Source: Siphonodentalium dalli (taxonomy: Eukaryota > Mollusca > Scaphopoda > Gadilida > Siphonodentaliidae). Taken from it: a stretch of 64,000 bases of DNA. The notes below the pieces were generated by a model. The model searched no databases. It saw only the letters and a list, made by a program, of their open reading frames with translations, and had not been told where the DNA came from. Where the stretch lies: assembly GCA_032622095.1 (NCBI GenBank), contig CP136065.1:215676151-215740150 (forward strand), written 5' to 3'. Positions 46,787 through 57,125 of the stretch are shown one piece after another (within the stretch, counting starts at the first letter, position 1; each line of letters opens with the position of its first letter). The translations under genes and the position numbers were made by a program.

Positions 46787-49180
46787 GTGAATTATAAACA
46801 TGAGAAACGAGTATTTCGACGCGCTCACAGGCATGCTGTTAATAACTTCTCGGCTGCACAGAACAGCGAACTCGACACATATGCAAGAAACAACCACAAA
46901 CTTTTCTGGCGCTCTTTACGGCCTCGTCGTGGGGTTTCATCTGGTATAGGTTCTGTGATGGAATTCGATGGTCATGTGCTCCGCGATCACAACGACGTTC
47001 TTTCTGGTTGGGCCGCATATTTTCAAGATTTGTATTCCCAAAATAAACATGAAGATCCAACATTCGAAGAATATGTTAATAATCAAGTTTCTTCATTTAT
47101 TAACAGTGACAACACTAAATGTTCTATTCTTGGACACCCAATAGCTGTACAAGAGGTGACATCCATTACGCAGAAGCTTAAGCGCGGAAAAGCAAGCGGG
47201 TGTGATGACATAGTCAACGAACACCTTCTCTTCGGATCTGAATTGCTGCATGTTTGTTTGTTCAAATTATTCAACTCCTTTCTCGAATACGAGTGGATTC
47301 CCCCGTCTCTAAAATCAGGAATTATTGTCCCTCTTTACAAGGGAGAACCGAAGCCATCCACACTTCCCGATAGTTACAGATCTATATCTCTTATTCCAGT
47401 TGTTTACAAAGTATTTGAAGGTATACTCCTAAAGCGATTCATGAATAGCCCTATGCTTGCGACATTCCCTAGTTCTTTACAAAATGGATTTCAAGCAGGG
47501 ATTGGATGTAACATGACATCTTTCATTCTCCAGGAGGCTATCTCATATGCTCAAGATAACAATTCCAAACTGTTTGTGGCGTTTTTGGATTCAAAAAAGG
47601 CCTTTGATAAAGTATGGCACACTGGCCTCCTGTATAAGTTTATTCACCTCGGCTTTTCTAGAAAGGCCGTACGCATGCTCAGTTGTATTTACAGTGATAT
47701 TACGAGCCGGGTCCGGTATAATAACTGCTTATCAAACTCCTTCAATATAGTACAAGGAACCCGACAAGGAAGTGTTATCTCGCCATTTTGCTACCTGATT
47801 TATAGTAATGAACTTCTGGAAACGTTATCGACCACTCGGATGGGACTAACAATAAACAGTACTTCGTGTGTCGCGCCAACAACGGCCGATGATATCACTT
47901 TAATATCTCTTTCTAAAGGTGGTCTGGATAAACTTTTAGACATTTGTCACCAGTATAGCAACAAATGGCGTTTCTCTTTCTCGTGTACCAAGAGCAATGT
48001 CGTAGTCTTCAACGAATCAAAGTCCAGCTACTCTAAGTCAAGCAGAAAATGGAATTTAGGACCAGACAGTATACCCGAACAAACAGAATGTACTCATCTT
48101 GGTATAGTTCAAAACAAGTTCGCCAATGGACGAACCCAAGGACACATCGTCTCTTCAAAACTAAGGAAAACGTTCTTCTCCATAGCACGGAACGCTAACA
48201 CTTCTTCACTGACTCCTTCCTCGTTGCGAGAAATCCTACGATGTGTAGTTCTGCCCAAGGCTCTGTACGGATGCGAACTGTTCCCATTAGAATACGCATC
48301 GAGCCTCCCCATTATGGAAAGATCACTTCGGACTTGTGTGAAAAGTATCCAAACACTTCCGAAGAGAGCCAGCACACGATTATCACTTGGGTTACTCGGC
48401 CTTATGCCAATCGAACAGCAAATACATATAAGAAAACTCTGCTTCCTTGGAAATCTGATCCACCTGCCAATGCACCACCAAACTCCACTCCGACTATTTC
48501 TTCTAAAAGCTCACCAACAACGTCTGTTCAACCGATCCAATTCTGGCTTTTCTCATGACATATTCCAGATACTTTATAAATATAGCCTCATTAACTATCT
48601 GTTCACGTTTTTGGACGATGGTGTCTTTCCCACAACTGGTGCATGGAAGACCATAGCAAAAGAATCCGTGATGCGCGATTACTCCAACGGATGGCTCTCA
48701 GCTGTGACGACTGATCCACATTTGAATATTCTATCCTTGTCTCATCGAAACCCACTTAACGTATGGCCGGTATGGGACAGGTTGCAACTAATTGGTACAC
48801 ATCACTCCTCAAAGTACACAAATATGGCACAACTTTTGAACAGAACTACATTTGTGAACAACTCCCCGTGTGCACTGTGTTCTACGCGGTACGAAAACGA
48901 ACTGGTGCACATAATGTTTTCCTGCCAATCTAGTTTATTAATATCTGCTAGGAACCAATACTGGGATTTCATTCTCAACTGCTTCGGAATTCAAACATTT
49001 CTATCCATGTTTGAATTATCACCGGTGAATTTATGTGCTCTGTTCTTCGGATCTAGACTTCAACAGGTGACATCCAAATTTTCTATGAACCAACAGAACC
49101 AAATAATACACTCTAGAGCCACATTCCTTCTATGTGCAAGCGATTCATTAAGAGGAAATCAGGAATGGCAAACATGTTAA
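46787..49180 (+). CDS. LINE B ORF2, reverse transcriptase and C-terminal CCHC
   Basis: An intact frame of 797 codons from the first in-frame ATG; the true protein would start in the endonuclease upstream. Residues 1-25 are a basic linker (EKRVFRRAHRHAV). About 120-430 are the RT: PDSYRSISLIPVVYKVFE (motif 2), LQNGFQAG, FLDSKKAFDKVWH with catalytic D268, QGTRQGSVISPF, then PTTADDITLIS with catalytic D368/D369. The residue two before the first Asp is Thr, where Tyr/Phe is usual, and LINE A shares this. The thumb and a long C-terminal region follow (LGLLGLMPIEQQ near 535), ending with a knuckle PCALC-x9-H-x4-C near 695-715. No RNase H domain is seen. Its job is target-primed reverse transcription of the element RNA. 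The clade is not resolved by eye. The copy cannot move by itself given the upstream breaks. Confidence 0.9.
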   Translation: MNYKHEKRVFRRAHRHAVNNFSAAQNSELDTYARNNHKLFWRSLRPRRGVSSGIGSVMEFDGHVLRDHNDVLSGWAAYFQDLYSQNKHEDPTFEEYVNNQVSSFINSDNTKCSILGHPIAVQEVTSITQKLKRGKASGCDDIVNEHLLFGSELLHVCLFKLFNSFLEYEWIPPSLKSGIIVPLYKGEPKPSTLPDSYRSISLIPVVYKVFEGILLKRFMNSPMLATFPSSLQNGFQAGIGCNMTSFILQEAISYAQDNNSKLFVAFLDSKKAFDKVWHTGLLYKFIHLGFSRKAVRMLSCIYSDITSRVRYNNCLSNSFNIVQGTRQGSVISPFCYLIYSNELLETLSTTRMGLTINSTSCVAPTTADDITLISLSKGGLDKLLDICHQYSNKWRFSFSCTKSNVVVFNESKSSYSKSSRKWNLGPDSIPEQTECTHLGIVQNKFANGRTQGHIVSSKLRKTFFSIARNANTSSLTPSSLREILRCVVLPKALYGCELFPLEYASSLPIMERSLRTCVKSIQTLPKRASTRLSLGLLGLMPIEQQIHIRKLCFLGNLIHLPMHHQTPLRLFLLKAHQQRLFNRSNSGFSHDIFQILYKYSLINYLFTFLDDGVFPTTGAWKTIAKESVMRDYSNGWLSAVTTDPHLNILSLSHRNPLNVWPVWDRLQLIGTHHSSKYTNMAQLLNRTTFVNNSPCALCSTRYENELVHIMFSCQSSLLISARNQYWDFILNCFGIQTFLSMFELSPVNLCALFFGSRLQQVTSKFSMNQQNQIIHSRATFLLCASDSLRGNQEWQTC

Positions 49181-50045
49181 AACAAGTGGCAAAAAAAAAA
49201 TGTAGTGTAAATTCCCACAACAAAGCCAATGACGGTGGCCACCAAATTCAACAACATGCCACTCTTATATTGGTTTAACAGTTTATTGCGTGGGCCATTT
49301 CCATGTGACATTATATGCGTTTATTACATTACCTGTGTATAATAATTGATACATTATCCTTGATCGCACATTAACACAAGTCTGAATTCATAACACTGCG
49401 CGTTGTATAGTATATAGACCACACGCAGGAAATATTAATATATTCCGTATATCTTGTAACAGTTACACTATACTGATCGTGGTACATATATCTAGACCAC
49501 ATGTACGCATTTGATATATTTAAAATCGGACAAGAAATGATTAATTAATGGATGGGCCATTTCCATGTGATATTACATGTGTATATAAAATTATACATTG
49601 TCGATGATCGCACAATATGGCGACACAAGTCTAATTTCATGTAACAAATATAAACACTACGAGTTGTATATATACCACGTACACGCGGGAGATGTTTATC
49701 TATTTCGTATATCTGTAACGAATGTGGTACATACATCTAGACCGGACGCATGTGATATAGATATATTTGCAAAACATTTACGATATTGGACACTGACATT
49801 ATTAAATTTCATAACATAACAATATGTGTGTGACATGGCATCGTCAGTGCAATGCAAGTGCCATCGCACGAAAATATAACATATAACTTACTATATAATT
49901 GTACGTGTCTTACAATGTCTAATTCAATAGTGTTCTGTGCACACAAGTTGTTTTGTGTTCACGTATTGTCATGCATACTTATATATGTACATTTGTCTTT
50001 TGTATATATGCTCTCCAAATTTGATGGAGGTGAACAACAATAAAC
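49181..50045. repeat. LINE B 3' region with duplicated ~265-bp block
   Basis: A block with GGGCCATTTCCATGTGA, GATCGCACA, ACACAAGTCT, CGTTGTATA-like and TTCCGTATATC/TTTCGTATATC landmarks occurs at about 49287-49540 and again at 49553-49790. This is probably 3' UTR of LINE B, tandemly duplicated, then AT-rich DNA to the 40-bp repeat. Confidence 0.55.
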
Positions 50046-50085
50046 ATAGAGGCGCCTATATTGTAATGGAATATAATGGCAGTGT
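50046..50085 (+). repeat. 40-bp direct repeat, right copy
   Basis: Mate of 39978-40017 (one mismatch). X sequence continues beyond it with GTGTGGGACAGAG. The two copies bracket 10028 bp that include both LINEs. Confidence 0.75.
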
Positions 50086-50870
50086 GTGTGGGACAGAGCG
50101 CTACTCATGACTATGTGCATGGACTCGGGTAAAATAATTGAAGCCGATTTGAAGCGCCAGTGTGAATTGTCTGTTTTGAGTTGCGTGTGCCAAACAATGG
50201 GATAATCTCTAATCCATTCCATCGCCAGCCTTGTGGGAATTGGTGTGCTTTACCAAAAATCGGGGAACGATTGTAACAATGGGATTTTGCTCTAATTTCA
50301 TTTATTATGAATAATAATGGCAAGGTCGTTGAATATGTTCGCTGTGCAATGTCATTGATGTAGTATCGACAATGAGTTGAACAGTTCAACGCAACCTAGT
50401 AATGTTTAGATCACAATCCCATTGTTGCAACCGTTCCCTGATTTTTGGTAAAGCACACCGATTCCCAAGGCTGGCGAATGAATAGTTCAATGATTATCCC
50501 ATTGTTAGGCACACGCAACTCACAACAGACAAATCGCACGGGCGCTTCGAAGTAGCTTCAATTACCAGAGGCCACAGGGGCACGAACAGCGTTCTGCTTC
50601 CCCCTAACACACTGGCATTATACGCCGTTACTATTTATGCACCTCTAATATACTAAGCAGGCGCATATATAGGAACTGCGTATAAGGGGAGTGCGGGTGG
50701 GGGATGCATGTCCTCTTGTATAATAACTGAAGCTACATTGAAACGACCGCGCGATTTGTTTGTTAAGAGTGGCGCGTGTCGAACAATGGGATATCACTGA
50801 AATATTAGTTTGCCAGCCTTGGGAATTGGGTGTGATTTACCAAAAATACAATATATATATACATGTATAT
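50086..50870. repeat. X modules, including a large imperfect palindrome
   Basis: A module with CAACAATGGGAT and TTACCAAAAATC is inverted at about 50110-50290, direct at 50410-50560 and inverted again at 50730-50860. The last two form an imperfect palindrome about 460 bp long centred near 50640. GCTTCAATTACCAGAGGCC is mirrored by TAATAACTGAAGC, and ATTATACGCCGTTAC by GCGTATAAGGG-like bases. No coding sequence. Confidence 0.6.
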
Positions 50871-50879
50871 ATATATACT

Positions 50880-51617
50880 AGAAGGTGACCCGACTTCGTC
50901 CGGGCTTTGACCTTGAATTGTCAATTTTAAAGGTCAAGGTCAAATGGGGTCACGATTTGATCAGTCCAAAATACTGCACGGACAAAAGTACCCGACAAAC
51001 GTGCCCGTCGAAGTCCATCCGGTTTTACCCGATTTGACATTGAATTGATCATTTAGAAGGTCAAGGTGAGGTCGGGGTCACGATTTGACCCGTCCAAAAC
51101 ACTCAGTGGACAAAAGTAACCCCATGTATCAAATGTCGTCGAAATCCAAATCAAAATTGGCGATTTGACCTTGAATTGACCCGATTTCAAGGTCAAGGTC
51201 ACGTCGCACGGGCAAATTAATGAGCCTATGCCACTCCCCGGCCGAAAATAACCCCACATACCAAGTTTCATCGAAATCCCTTGATATTCGGGCGTTTGAC
51301 CTTGAAATGACCCTATTTCAAGGTCAAGGTCACGTCGCACAGGCAAATTAATAGGCTCATGTCACCCCTCGGCCGAAAATACCCCCACATACCAAGTTTC
51401 ATCTAAATCCCGAGATATTCGGGCGTTTGACCTTGAAATTACCCGATTTCAAGGTCAAGGTCACGTCGCACGGGCAAATTAATAGGCCTATGCCAGTTCC
51501 CGGCCGAAAATACCCCCACATACCAAGTTTCATCGAAATCGGTTCGGCCGTTTCCGAGTCCATCGCGAACACACAGACAGACCCACAGACAGACAGATCT
51601 TCCAAAATATATAATAG
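50880..51617 (-). mobile_element. Helitron-like element nested in X
   Basis: On the minus strand it starts at about 51617 with TCTATTATATATTTTGGAAG and a TCTG microsatellite. It ends near 50880 with the hairpin AAGCCCGGACGAAGTCGGG and TCACCTTCTAG, followed by T. Inside are about five units of 120-130 bp with TTTCAAGGTCAAGGTCACGT, CGCACGGGCAAATTAAT and CACATACCAAGTTTCATC. The flanking X sequence (AATACAATATATATA on one side, ATATATACATCAACAG on the other) is contiguous at 44740-44780, so that copy is an empty site. Confidence 0.65.
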
Positions 51618-52050
51618 AATATATATATATACATCAACAGGACGAACGGAGGGGGTGGCAATAGTAACACATGCATTGGTTGAATTATTTATTAACTAGT
51701 AGAATAATCACATTTATTATAATTATTCCACAAAACTAATCCAGTTCCGAAAATATTCTCAGGACCACTAATCCAACGATGAAACTAAACGAATTAACAA
51801 TTACATTTAGAACCACTAAATAGTGATATATCCAATAATCCAACAGAATCACCACTTCACTATATAGCGCTCCACATATCCGATATAACTAACAACAGAA
51901 CTTGTATCTGGAGAATCTGGAGGAACCAATGGACTATATGGCAACTACATATAGTTGGTTGTTGGTTACAGGTCCAAATTCCATGTCATCATTCTGGCAG
52001 ACAGACTTCTTCGGAATTCATGATCCACTTTTACAATGTATGTATAGGTT
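51618..52050. repeat. X repeat continuation, then unassigned DNA
   Basis: About 51625-51780 matches the inverted stretch 44600-44750 (TTGGTTGAATTATTTATTAA, AACTAATCCAGTTCCG). The remainder has no recognisable feature. Confidence 0.5.
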
Positions 52051-52141
52051 ATAACCCCCTTGGGTATCTGTACAAGAAATATAGACCAAGCCGCGAAGCG
52101 GCGCGGTCTATATTTCTTGTACAGATACCCAAGGGGGTTAT
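52051..52141. repeat. Perfect 37-bp-arm hairpin
   Basis: Bases 52051-52087 (starting ATAACCCCCTTGGGTATCTG) and 52105-52141 are exact reverse complements. The 17-nt loop AAGCCGCGAAGCGGCGC can itself pair as GCCGC/GCGGC. The arms are longer and more perfect than a usual metazoan microRNA precursor, so a young palindromic MITE is more likely. Confidence 0.8.
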
Positions 52142-53229
52142 GACATATTTATAAAATGGTTCACACCCAAGGCAAACACAATTGAGCCACATTCTATTCG
52201 ACGATTACCTATCAATTACCATTCAATTAAAAGTTAATTGAATGGATTGTGGTGTTACATATTCCTGTTCAATAATTAGTCAAATGTTCGTTGACAATCG
52301 GCTCACTTGGGTCTGCATTATATATCAGCATTGATAAATCATTTTGTGTCCGAATTTGAGAACGTTTTATACTGATGACGTGTTTCTTGATAAAACAGAT
52401 TCTTCGTTGTGACAATAAACTGTTTCAGCTATTTAAGTTATTTTTCGCCTTGTTGTCATAATGGAACTATCGTTCAGAACACAGAAGACAATGTGCCGGT
52501 AGTGTTCGGACTCCGAATTGAAACTATTCCACATTAATTGCATGAAGTTTGTTTGATGAAATATCACCGGCATTCATAGCAAAAGACGTAAGCAAACCTG
52601 TGTATAGTGCCTGTATTTTCCGCGCACATGCATGTATATGAGAACAGTTGTGAAATTTTCTCAATGTATCATTCTGAAGATCATTATGTGATTATTGTGG
52701 ATTATACATTCGAAACAGGTTTGGATTTCGTTCAGTTTACTTCCAATCGCCCGCCCCTCTCGATAGACAAAAACATATTCAACCAAAAGTGTTGGGCCCC
52801 AACCCATGCAGACCACCCCTATATGTCCGCTAATAATGGAATGATCCGTGTTTTAACTTCCCAAGTGACTGGTGCGATCATTATCATGGCGCATTGTTAG
52901 AATTTCACACCTACCCGTCCGATCTTCTTTCAGCTTACTATCCAATTAATGTCAATTTATGTGTGATATTTAGCTCAAGTCTGTATTTTGGCCCCGTTGA
53001 AATACAGATTCATACAAGAAATATTGTTCATGAATTGGAGCAATTTGATTGGCCGAGGGGTGTGAACCGGTTTATAAATAATAATAGTAAGACACAATCA
53101 TGCGACTTCCACATTTGACTTTCCAATCACATCTGCGAGTGACTTGGTTTGTGAAAACGGGTCACACGTTAATCCGTGTCGTTTCGGACATATTTATTCA
53201 CATTCAACGGCGATCACTGCATGGGTAAT
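52142..53229. other. Gene-free part of the right X arm
   Basis: Open frames of 97 and 74 codons (52607-53118) have no recognisable domain. TTTCGGACATATTTATTCACATTC near 53183 matches the X block near 45172. No gene is supported. Confidence 0.4.
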
Positions 53230-53450
53230 CAAGATGATTTGTGTGGCTAACGGGTCATTGTGTTCATCTCGGCCAGAGCACGGATTGTACGTCGTGTTCA
53301 ACGCACGATCAATTGCGTATTTCGAGATAATCGCATTATGTGCGGTCAATTGTGCTCTAAGTCGGTCTTTAGTTCTTTACGAATAGTTCTTTACCAGAAT
53401 AAATCTCGTCTCCGACTCGATTGATTCTGGTAAAGAACTATTCTTGTGCT
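53230..53450 (-). repeat. X terminal repeat, right
   Basis: Inverted mate of 39627-39835, ending GAACTATTCTTGTGCTCTAACC. It carries the hairpin TTCTTTACCAGAATAAATC ... TTGATTCTGGTAAAGAA and one extra TAGTTCTTTACGAA insertion relative to the left copy. Confidence 0.65.
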
Positions 53451-55559
53451 CTAACCATTACTTAAGGGGGTGGCAAAGTCTGTTTCATAAAATATGTCTG
53501 GAAACGGGCTGACAAAATTGGTATTTTTCACATAAAAGCAGACAGAAATAGATATAACAACATAGAGATAATATATAGAGCATATATCGTTAAAGGAGGT
53601 GCCACGAATAGATGTGAGCTAAAAAGCTTTTTTTACCAGAAAAATGACTTTGAAACAGAGTATATCTGCAATATTATGGCATTGTTTTGGCATTCAAATG
53701 TGAAAAACTATAACTTCAACAGTATCATTAGGCAGCCCATTATGATAAGTGACATACCGTTAAGAGCCAAGGAGCTATGCTTTAGATTAATGTTCACTGT
53801 ATCGTTCGAAAAACGTCCGCTAAAACGTGTCAGTTTTTCTTGGGAGCCAGTCGCCATATTTCTATTGTAAACACATGTTCATGATGTTGTTGTCATTTTT
53901 TAATTCGCGGCAGGTACATGAAAATCGACCAGAAAAGCAATTCGATCCTGCAATCGGGCAAGTTTATGATATGAAATCGATGCTTTCAGTTTATTTAAGT
54001 TGTTGGAATTAATTTAGTTGCTTGATTACTCACGATTTATGAAGTTTTGTGCTGTTTACAGATGGAAATGTTGATATTTTATTTTTAGAATTACCAGTCT
54101 ATAGTCGAAAGCGAGATTACAAGATGTCGTATTATTACGCAAATCACATAAATAGAAAACTTTCATGTTTCAGAATATTGTATTATTCTAAAATCAAATA
54201 GCCTATATAAAAACATATATATGAATAGGAAAGTACCGTATTCCGACGAAATATGTCATATTTTACGACGGACTCCTTGTGCGAGTTCACTTCCGGTCAA
54301 TTCTATTTTGATGCACTGGGATAAAAACATTGTGGAGAAAAATACGTTTAATAACATTTGAATGTAAATTAATCGAGAAATTGTCGGTTACCAGGTACAA
54401 TCATATAGCTTATAACCCATATATATTGATGGGCATAATCAAAAGCTTGATCCCATACACGATTGTCTATACTGATCGATTTCCATTCGTAATCGTATTC
54501 TAGTATTGACGGATGGGTTTGTTTGTAATCATGGCCGCCCCGCCCCCATGGCTTGTGTATCGGCTATCGCAAAATAATGTTAGGATATTATGGTCTCCCA
54601 TACCAAGAAAAATAGTTCCTAAGAATGTAAACAATGCAAATGGAGGACATTTTGCCATTATTCAGGATGACAGTACTATTTTCCCAGGCAGGGTATTTGG
54701 GAAAGTTCTTGTTTTTCCTCAAAATGATGTCTCCTTGTCTCTAGCCAGATTCTTATAGGACCATTTTGACTGTTCAGTTTGTACAAAAAGTTAACCATTG
54801 GAACTGGAGAAACGCCGTTTGGGGACATGATTTTTTGTCACTCTACCGCGAGTAAATTCTAACAGCTAAAATTTCTCTACTAATGACAAGATCTTTGTTT
54901 ATTATTGATTATTATGTGTGAAAAATATGAAGTTTATACATTCTATGGCCGGTGAGTAATTATTGATCATCTGGAGGTAGGGTGCAATCCGCGGTGGCCA
55001 TCTTGACCAAACTTTACCATCCCCTTAATGATAGTACATAGTGCGTTCCTGGACGGGAACAAATCAATCATGAGATATAAATACCCATTATTTATTACAA
55101 CATATTAAATGTTCTCGTGTTACACCGTGTATGTATTTATATACTCGAGAAATGCCGCTTTTCCGATAAATGCTACGACGCTCAATCGAGACGATACGTT
55201 TCACTTCCAATATTCAAAGTTTGTTTTTGAGAAAATGAGGTAATGTTTCTGGATCTTGACGACACCCTATATACGAGTCCCAGTCGTCCAAAACAAATAA
55301 TTATGTCACTGGGTGATCACAGTGAATGCCTTTTGGGGGGATCTAGAAAGCGTCATCATTTCTGTGTGCATTTATCGCAAAAATAGTGTCAACAAAAAGT
55401 AAATAAATATACTTATATTATGGTGAATTGGTCACTGTGGCTGATGGGATCTCCGTCATAATAACGTATGTACAAAACCACATTGTACCTCGGTAAATTA
55501 TCTCGCTCGTGGAATCTAAATTAGCGAACGTTACATCATCAATGTATATAAATACCGCC
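53451..55559. other. Long gene-free stretch
   Basis: No convincing exon, RNA or repeat. The 81-codon frame at 54513-54758 (start MGLFVIMAAPPPW) has no recognisable domain. GTGCGTTCCTGGACGGGAAC near 55041 resembles 30209-30228, a small dispersed fragment. Confidence 0.4.
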
Positions 55560-55735
55560 GATATCATTCAATTAAGCCCTAATGACTGACACCATTTGTT
55601 TATTTTTGTTGAGGTGATCCTATAATTCACCCTTCCTGTAAATATGTATATATGTCTTTGCTCTAATGTTCTGCATTAACTTGCAGCGAGTTTGACAATA
55701 AATTCATTCATTCATTCATTCATTCATTCATTCAT
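55560..55735 (+). mobile_element. Possible 3' tail of a truncated LINE with (ATTC)n end
   Basis: GTCTTTGCTCTAATG-like sequence leads to TTTGACAATAAATTCATTCA followed by about seven ATTC units. A GACAATAAA sequence passing into (ATTC)n is a common end for CR1/L2-type LINE 3' tails in invertebrates. There is no coding part, so the call is tentative. Confidence 0.35.
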
Positions 55736-56420
55736 CTGACTGGGCATACGCAATTTCGCGAGCGATGTAGCTTTGTAAAATAATGTAAATTTTGAGGCCA
55801 ACTGGGAAATTTTCTCGAGCTAATTGTATGGTATTCGGCGAAAATAGTGATACAATAACTTTTTTTTTTTTTTTTTTCATATTTGTGCCCGAATTTAGGC
55901 TAGGCTATTTTGATTTTAATATTCGTAAGTTATTTTGAGAAAATGTCAATAGCACTCCTGTTGATACCTCCGGGGGTCCTACTCGAAACCTCCCCTGAGG
56001 CATCTCTCCCGCCTGCCAAAATAATGTAATGTGTCTATATTAATATTTCACTATAAAACATGAATGCCTATTTAATTTTATATAGTGTTATCCCACAAAC
56101 ATATGTGGCCCAACTGCACTAACTAACCAATGTTCGTAGAGTTATCCCTCTTCCATGGTCTACTCCGGATTACACCATTTTCTAAAGGTTGTTTGCAATA
56201 TTCGTCATCACTAATATTGGCTCACCCCTCCCCATTTGATCAAGGCCGGAGGTCGGCGGCTAGCAACGGGAGTCCATATAGGCACCAATCAGGCCACTAG
56301 ATTGCAAAAATTCATGACTCAAAATGATATTCACAACGATACATACACACAACTCACAAAAGAAAACAAGGTAAGTCACATCGCCGGCCCAGGTTCGGAA
56401 TGGGGGTGGGCTTTACCTTT
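55736..56420. other. Gene-free stretch
   Basis: A T-run at about 55860-55878 and otherwise unremarkable DNA. Confidence 0.4.
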
Positions 56421-56615
56421 TCCTGCGGTGGCATGCACCCCATACACAGCAGGCAAACACCTACTGTGTATGGGCAGATAGAAATCAACTCACAAACCCA
56501 CAAACTTTGCATAAGCTCTTCAGTGGCATGCACCCCGTAAACACAGCAGGAAAACACCTGCTGTGTATGGGCCGGTAGAAATAAATCACAAACCTTGCAT
56601 GTAAGCTCTTCAGTG
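56421..56615. repeat. Tandem duplication, ~95-bp units
   Basis: GTGGCATGCACCCC, ACACAGCAGG, AAACACCT and CTGTGTATGGGC occur twice, in units near 56428 and 56523, each ending GCATAAGCTCTTCA or GCATGTAAGCTCTTCAG. The CAGCAGG/CCTACTG and CAGCAGG/CCTGCTG parts can form small hairpins. Confidence 0.65.
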
Positions 56616-56899
56616 GCATTACAACATAACTAAACCGGGTTGTATGAGAGGTCTGAGAGTCCTTTCAAATCTCCCCTGGTATCATCTTAAATCCCAAACT
56701 GATCTCCATTTCTACATTGTAGTACTCTGAAAGTACAAATGCAAGCATTGTCCAAGTTACAAATAAAATGTCCAAGTTATATATCCCGGGCAAGCAAAGG
56801 CACTTCTAACTTTGTTTGAAACTAATTAATCGCTATTGATCTAACCAGACACTGTAACTGATATATTTATATGGTCGGATAAACGACCCCATGCCACGT
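56616..56899. other. Gene-free stretch
   Basis: Nothing recognised. Confidence 0.4.
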
Positions 56900-57125
56900 C
56901 TAAAAGAAGTTAAAAACGTCATATAACGTCTCATTATGCCCCAAAATATAAGTCGATAAACGTCCACGGAACATCTATTAACAGACGTTGAGACGACGTC
57001 AATTTGACCGTCTAAGTGCGACGTCAGAGCGACGTTAAAAGTATGGCCAAAATAACGTCGATTATACGTCAATTGGCGACGTCATTCCGACGATGAAACG
57101 ACGTTGTGGCGAAGTCGCAGCGACG
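56900..57125. repeat. ACGTC/GACGT-dense tract
   Basis: More than a dozen ACGTC or GACGT cores occur in about 225 bp, for example GACGTTGAGACGACGTC and CGACGTCAGAGCGACGTT near 56985-57036. Spacings are irregular, often 10-18 bp. It could be a degenerate minisatellite, a transposon subterminal region or a CRE-like motif cluster. Confidence 0.6.

Larger units (their letters stand above)
39627..53450. mobile_element. X composite: inverted hairpin-bearing ends around two LINEs
   Basis: Bases 39627-39835 and 53230-53450 are inverted copies over about 210 bp. Each terminus begins GGTTAGAGCACAAGAAT, then a hairpin of GTTCTTTACCAGAAT and its complement around CGAGTCG, then GTGCTCT(G/A)ACCGACT(C/T)AGAGCAC, then TAATGCGAT and a CAATCCGTGC(A/T)CTGGCCG block. 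A third copy of the inner terminal part lies at about 45190-45318, oriented like the right one. The interior holds further X modules, LINE A, LINE B and a Helitron-like insertion. Similarity reaches AAGTAA just outside the ends; no target duplication is evident. It may be one large foldback element filled by later insertions or several neighbouring X copies. Confidence 0.5.

Noticed and set aside
39627-53450. LTR retrotransposon or Maverick/Polinton-type element
   Set aside because: The ends are inverted, not direct LTRs, and no integrase, protease, capsid or DNA polymerase B motif is visible; the RTs are of LINE type.
53676-54758. Short frames at 53676-54012 and 54513-54758 as exons
   Set aside because: No domain, splice signals or conserved character could be identified.
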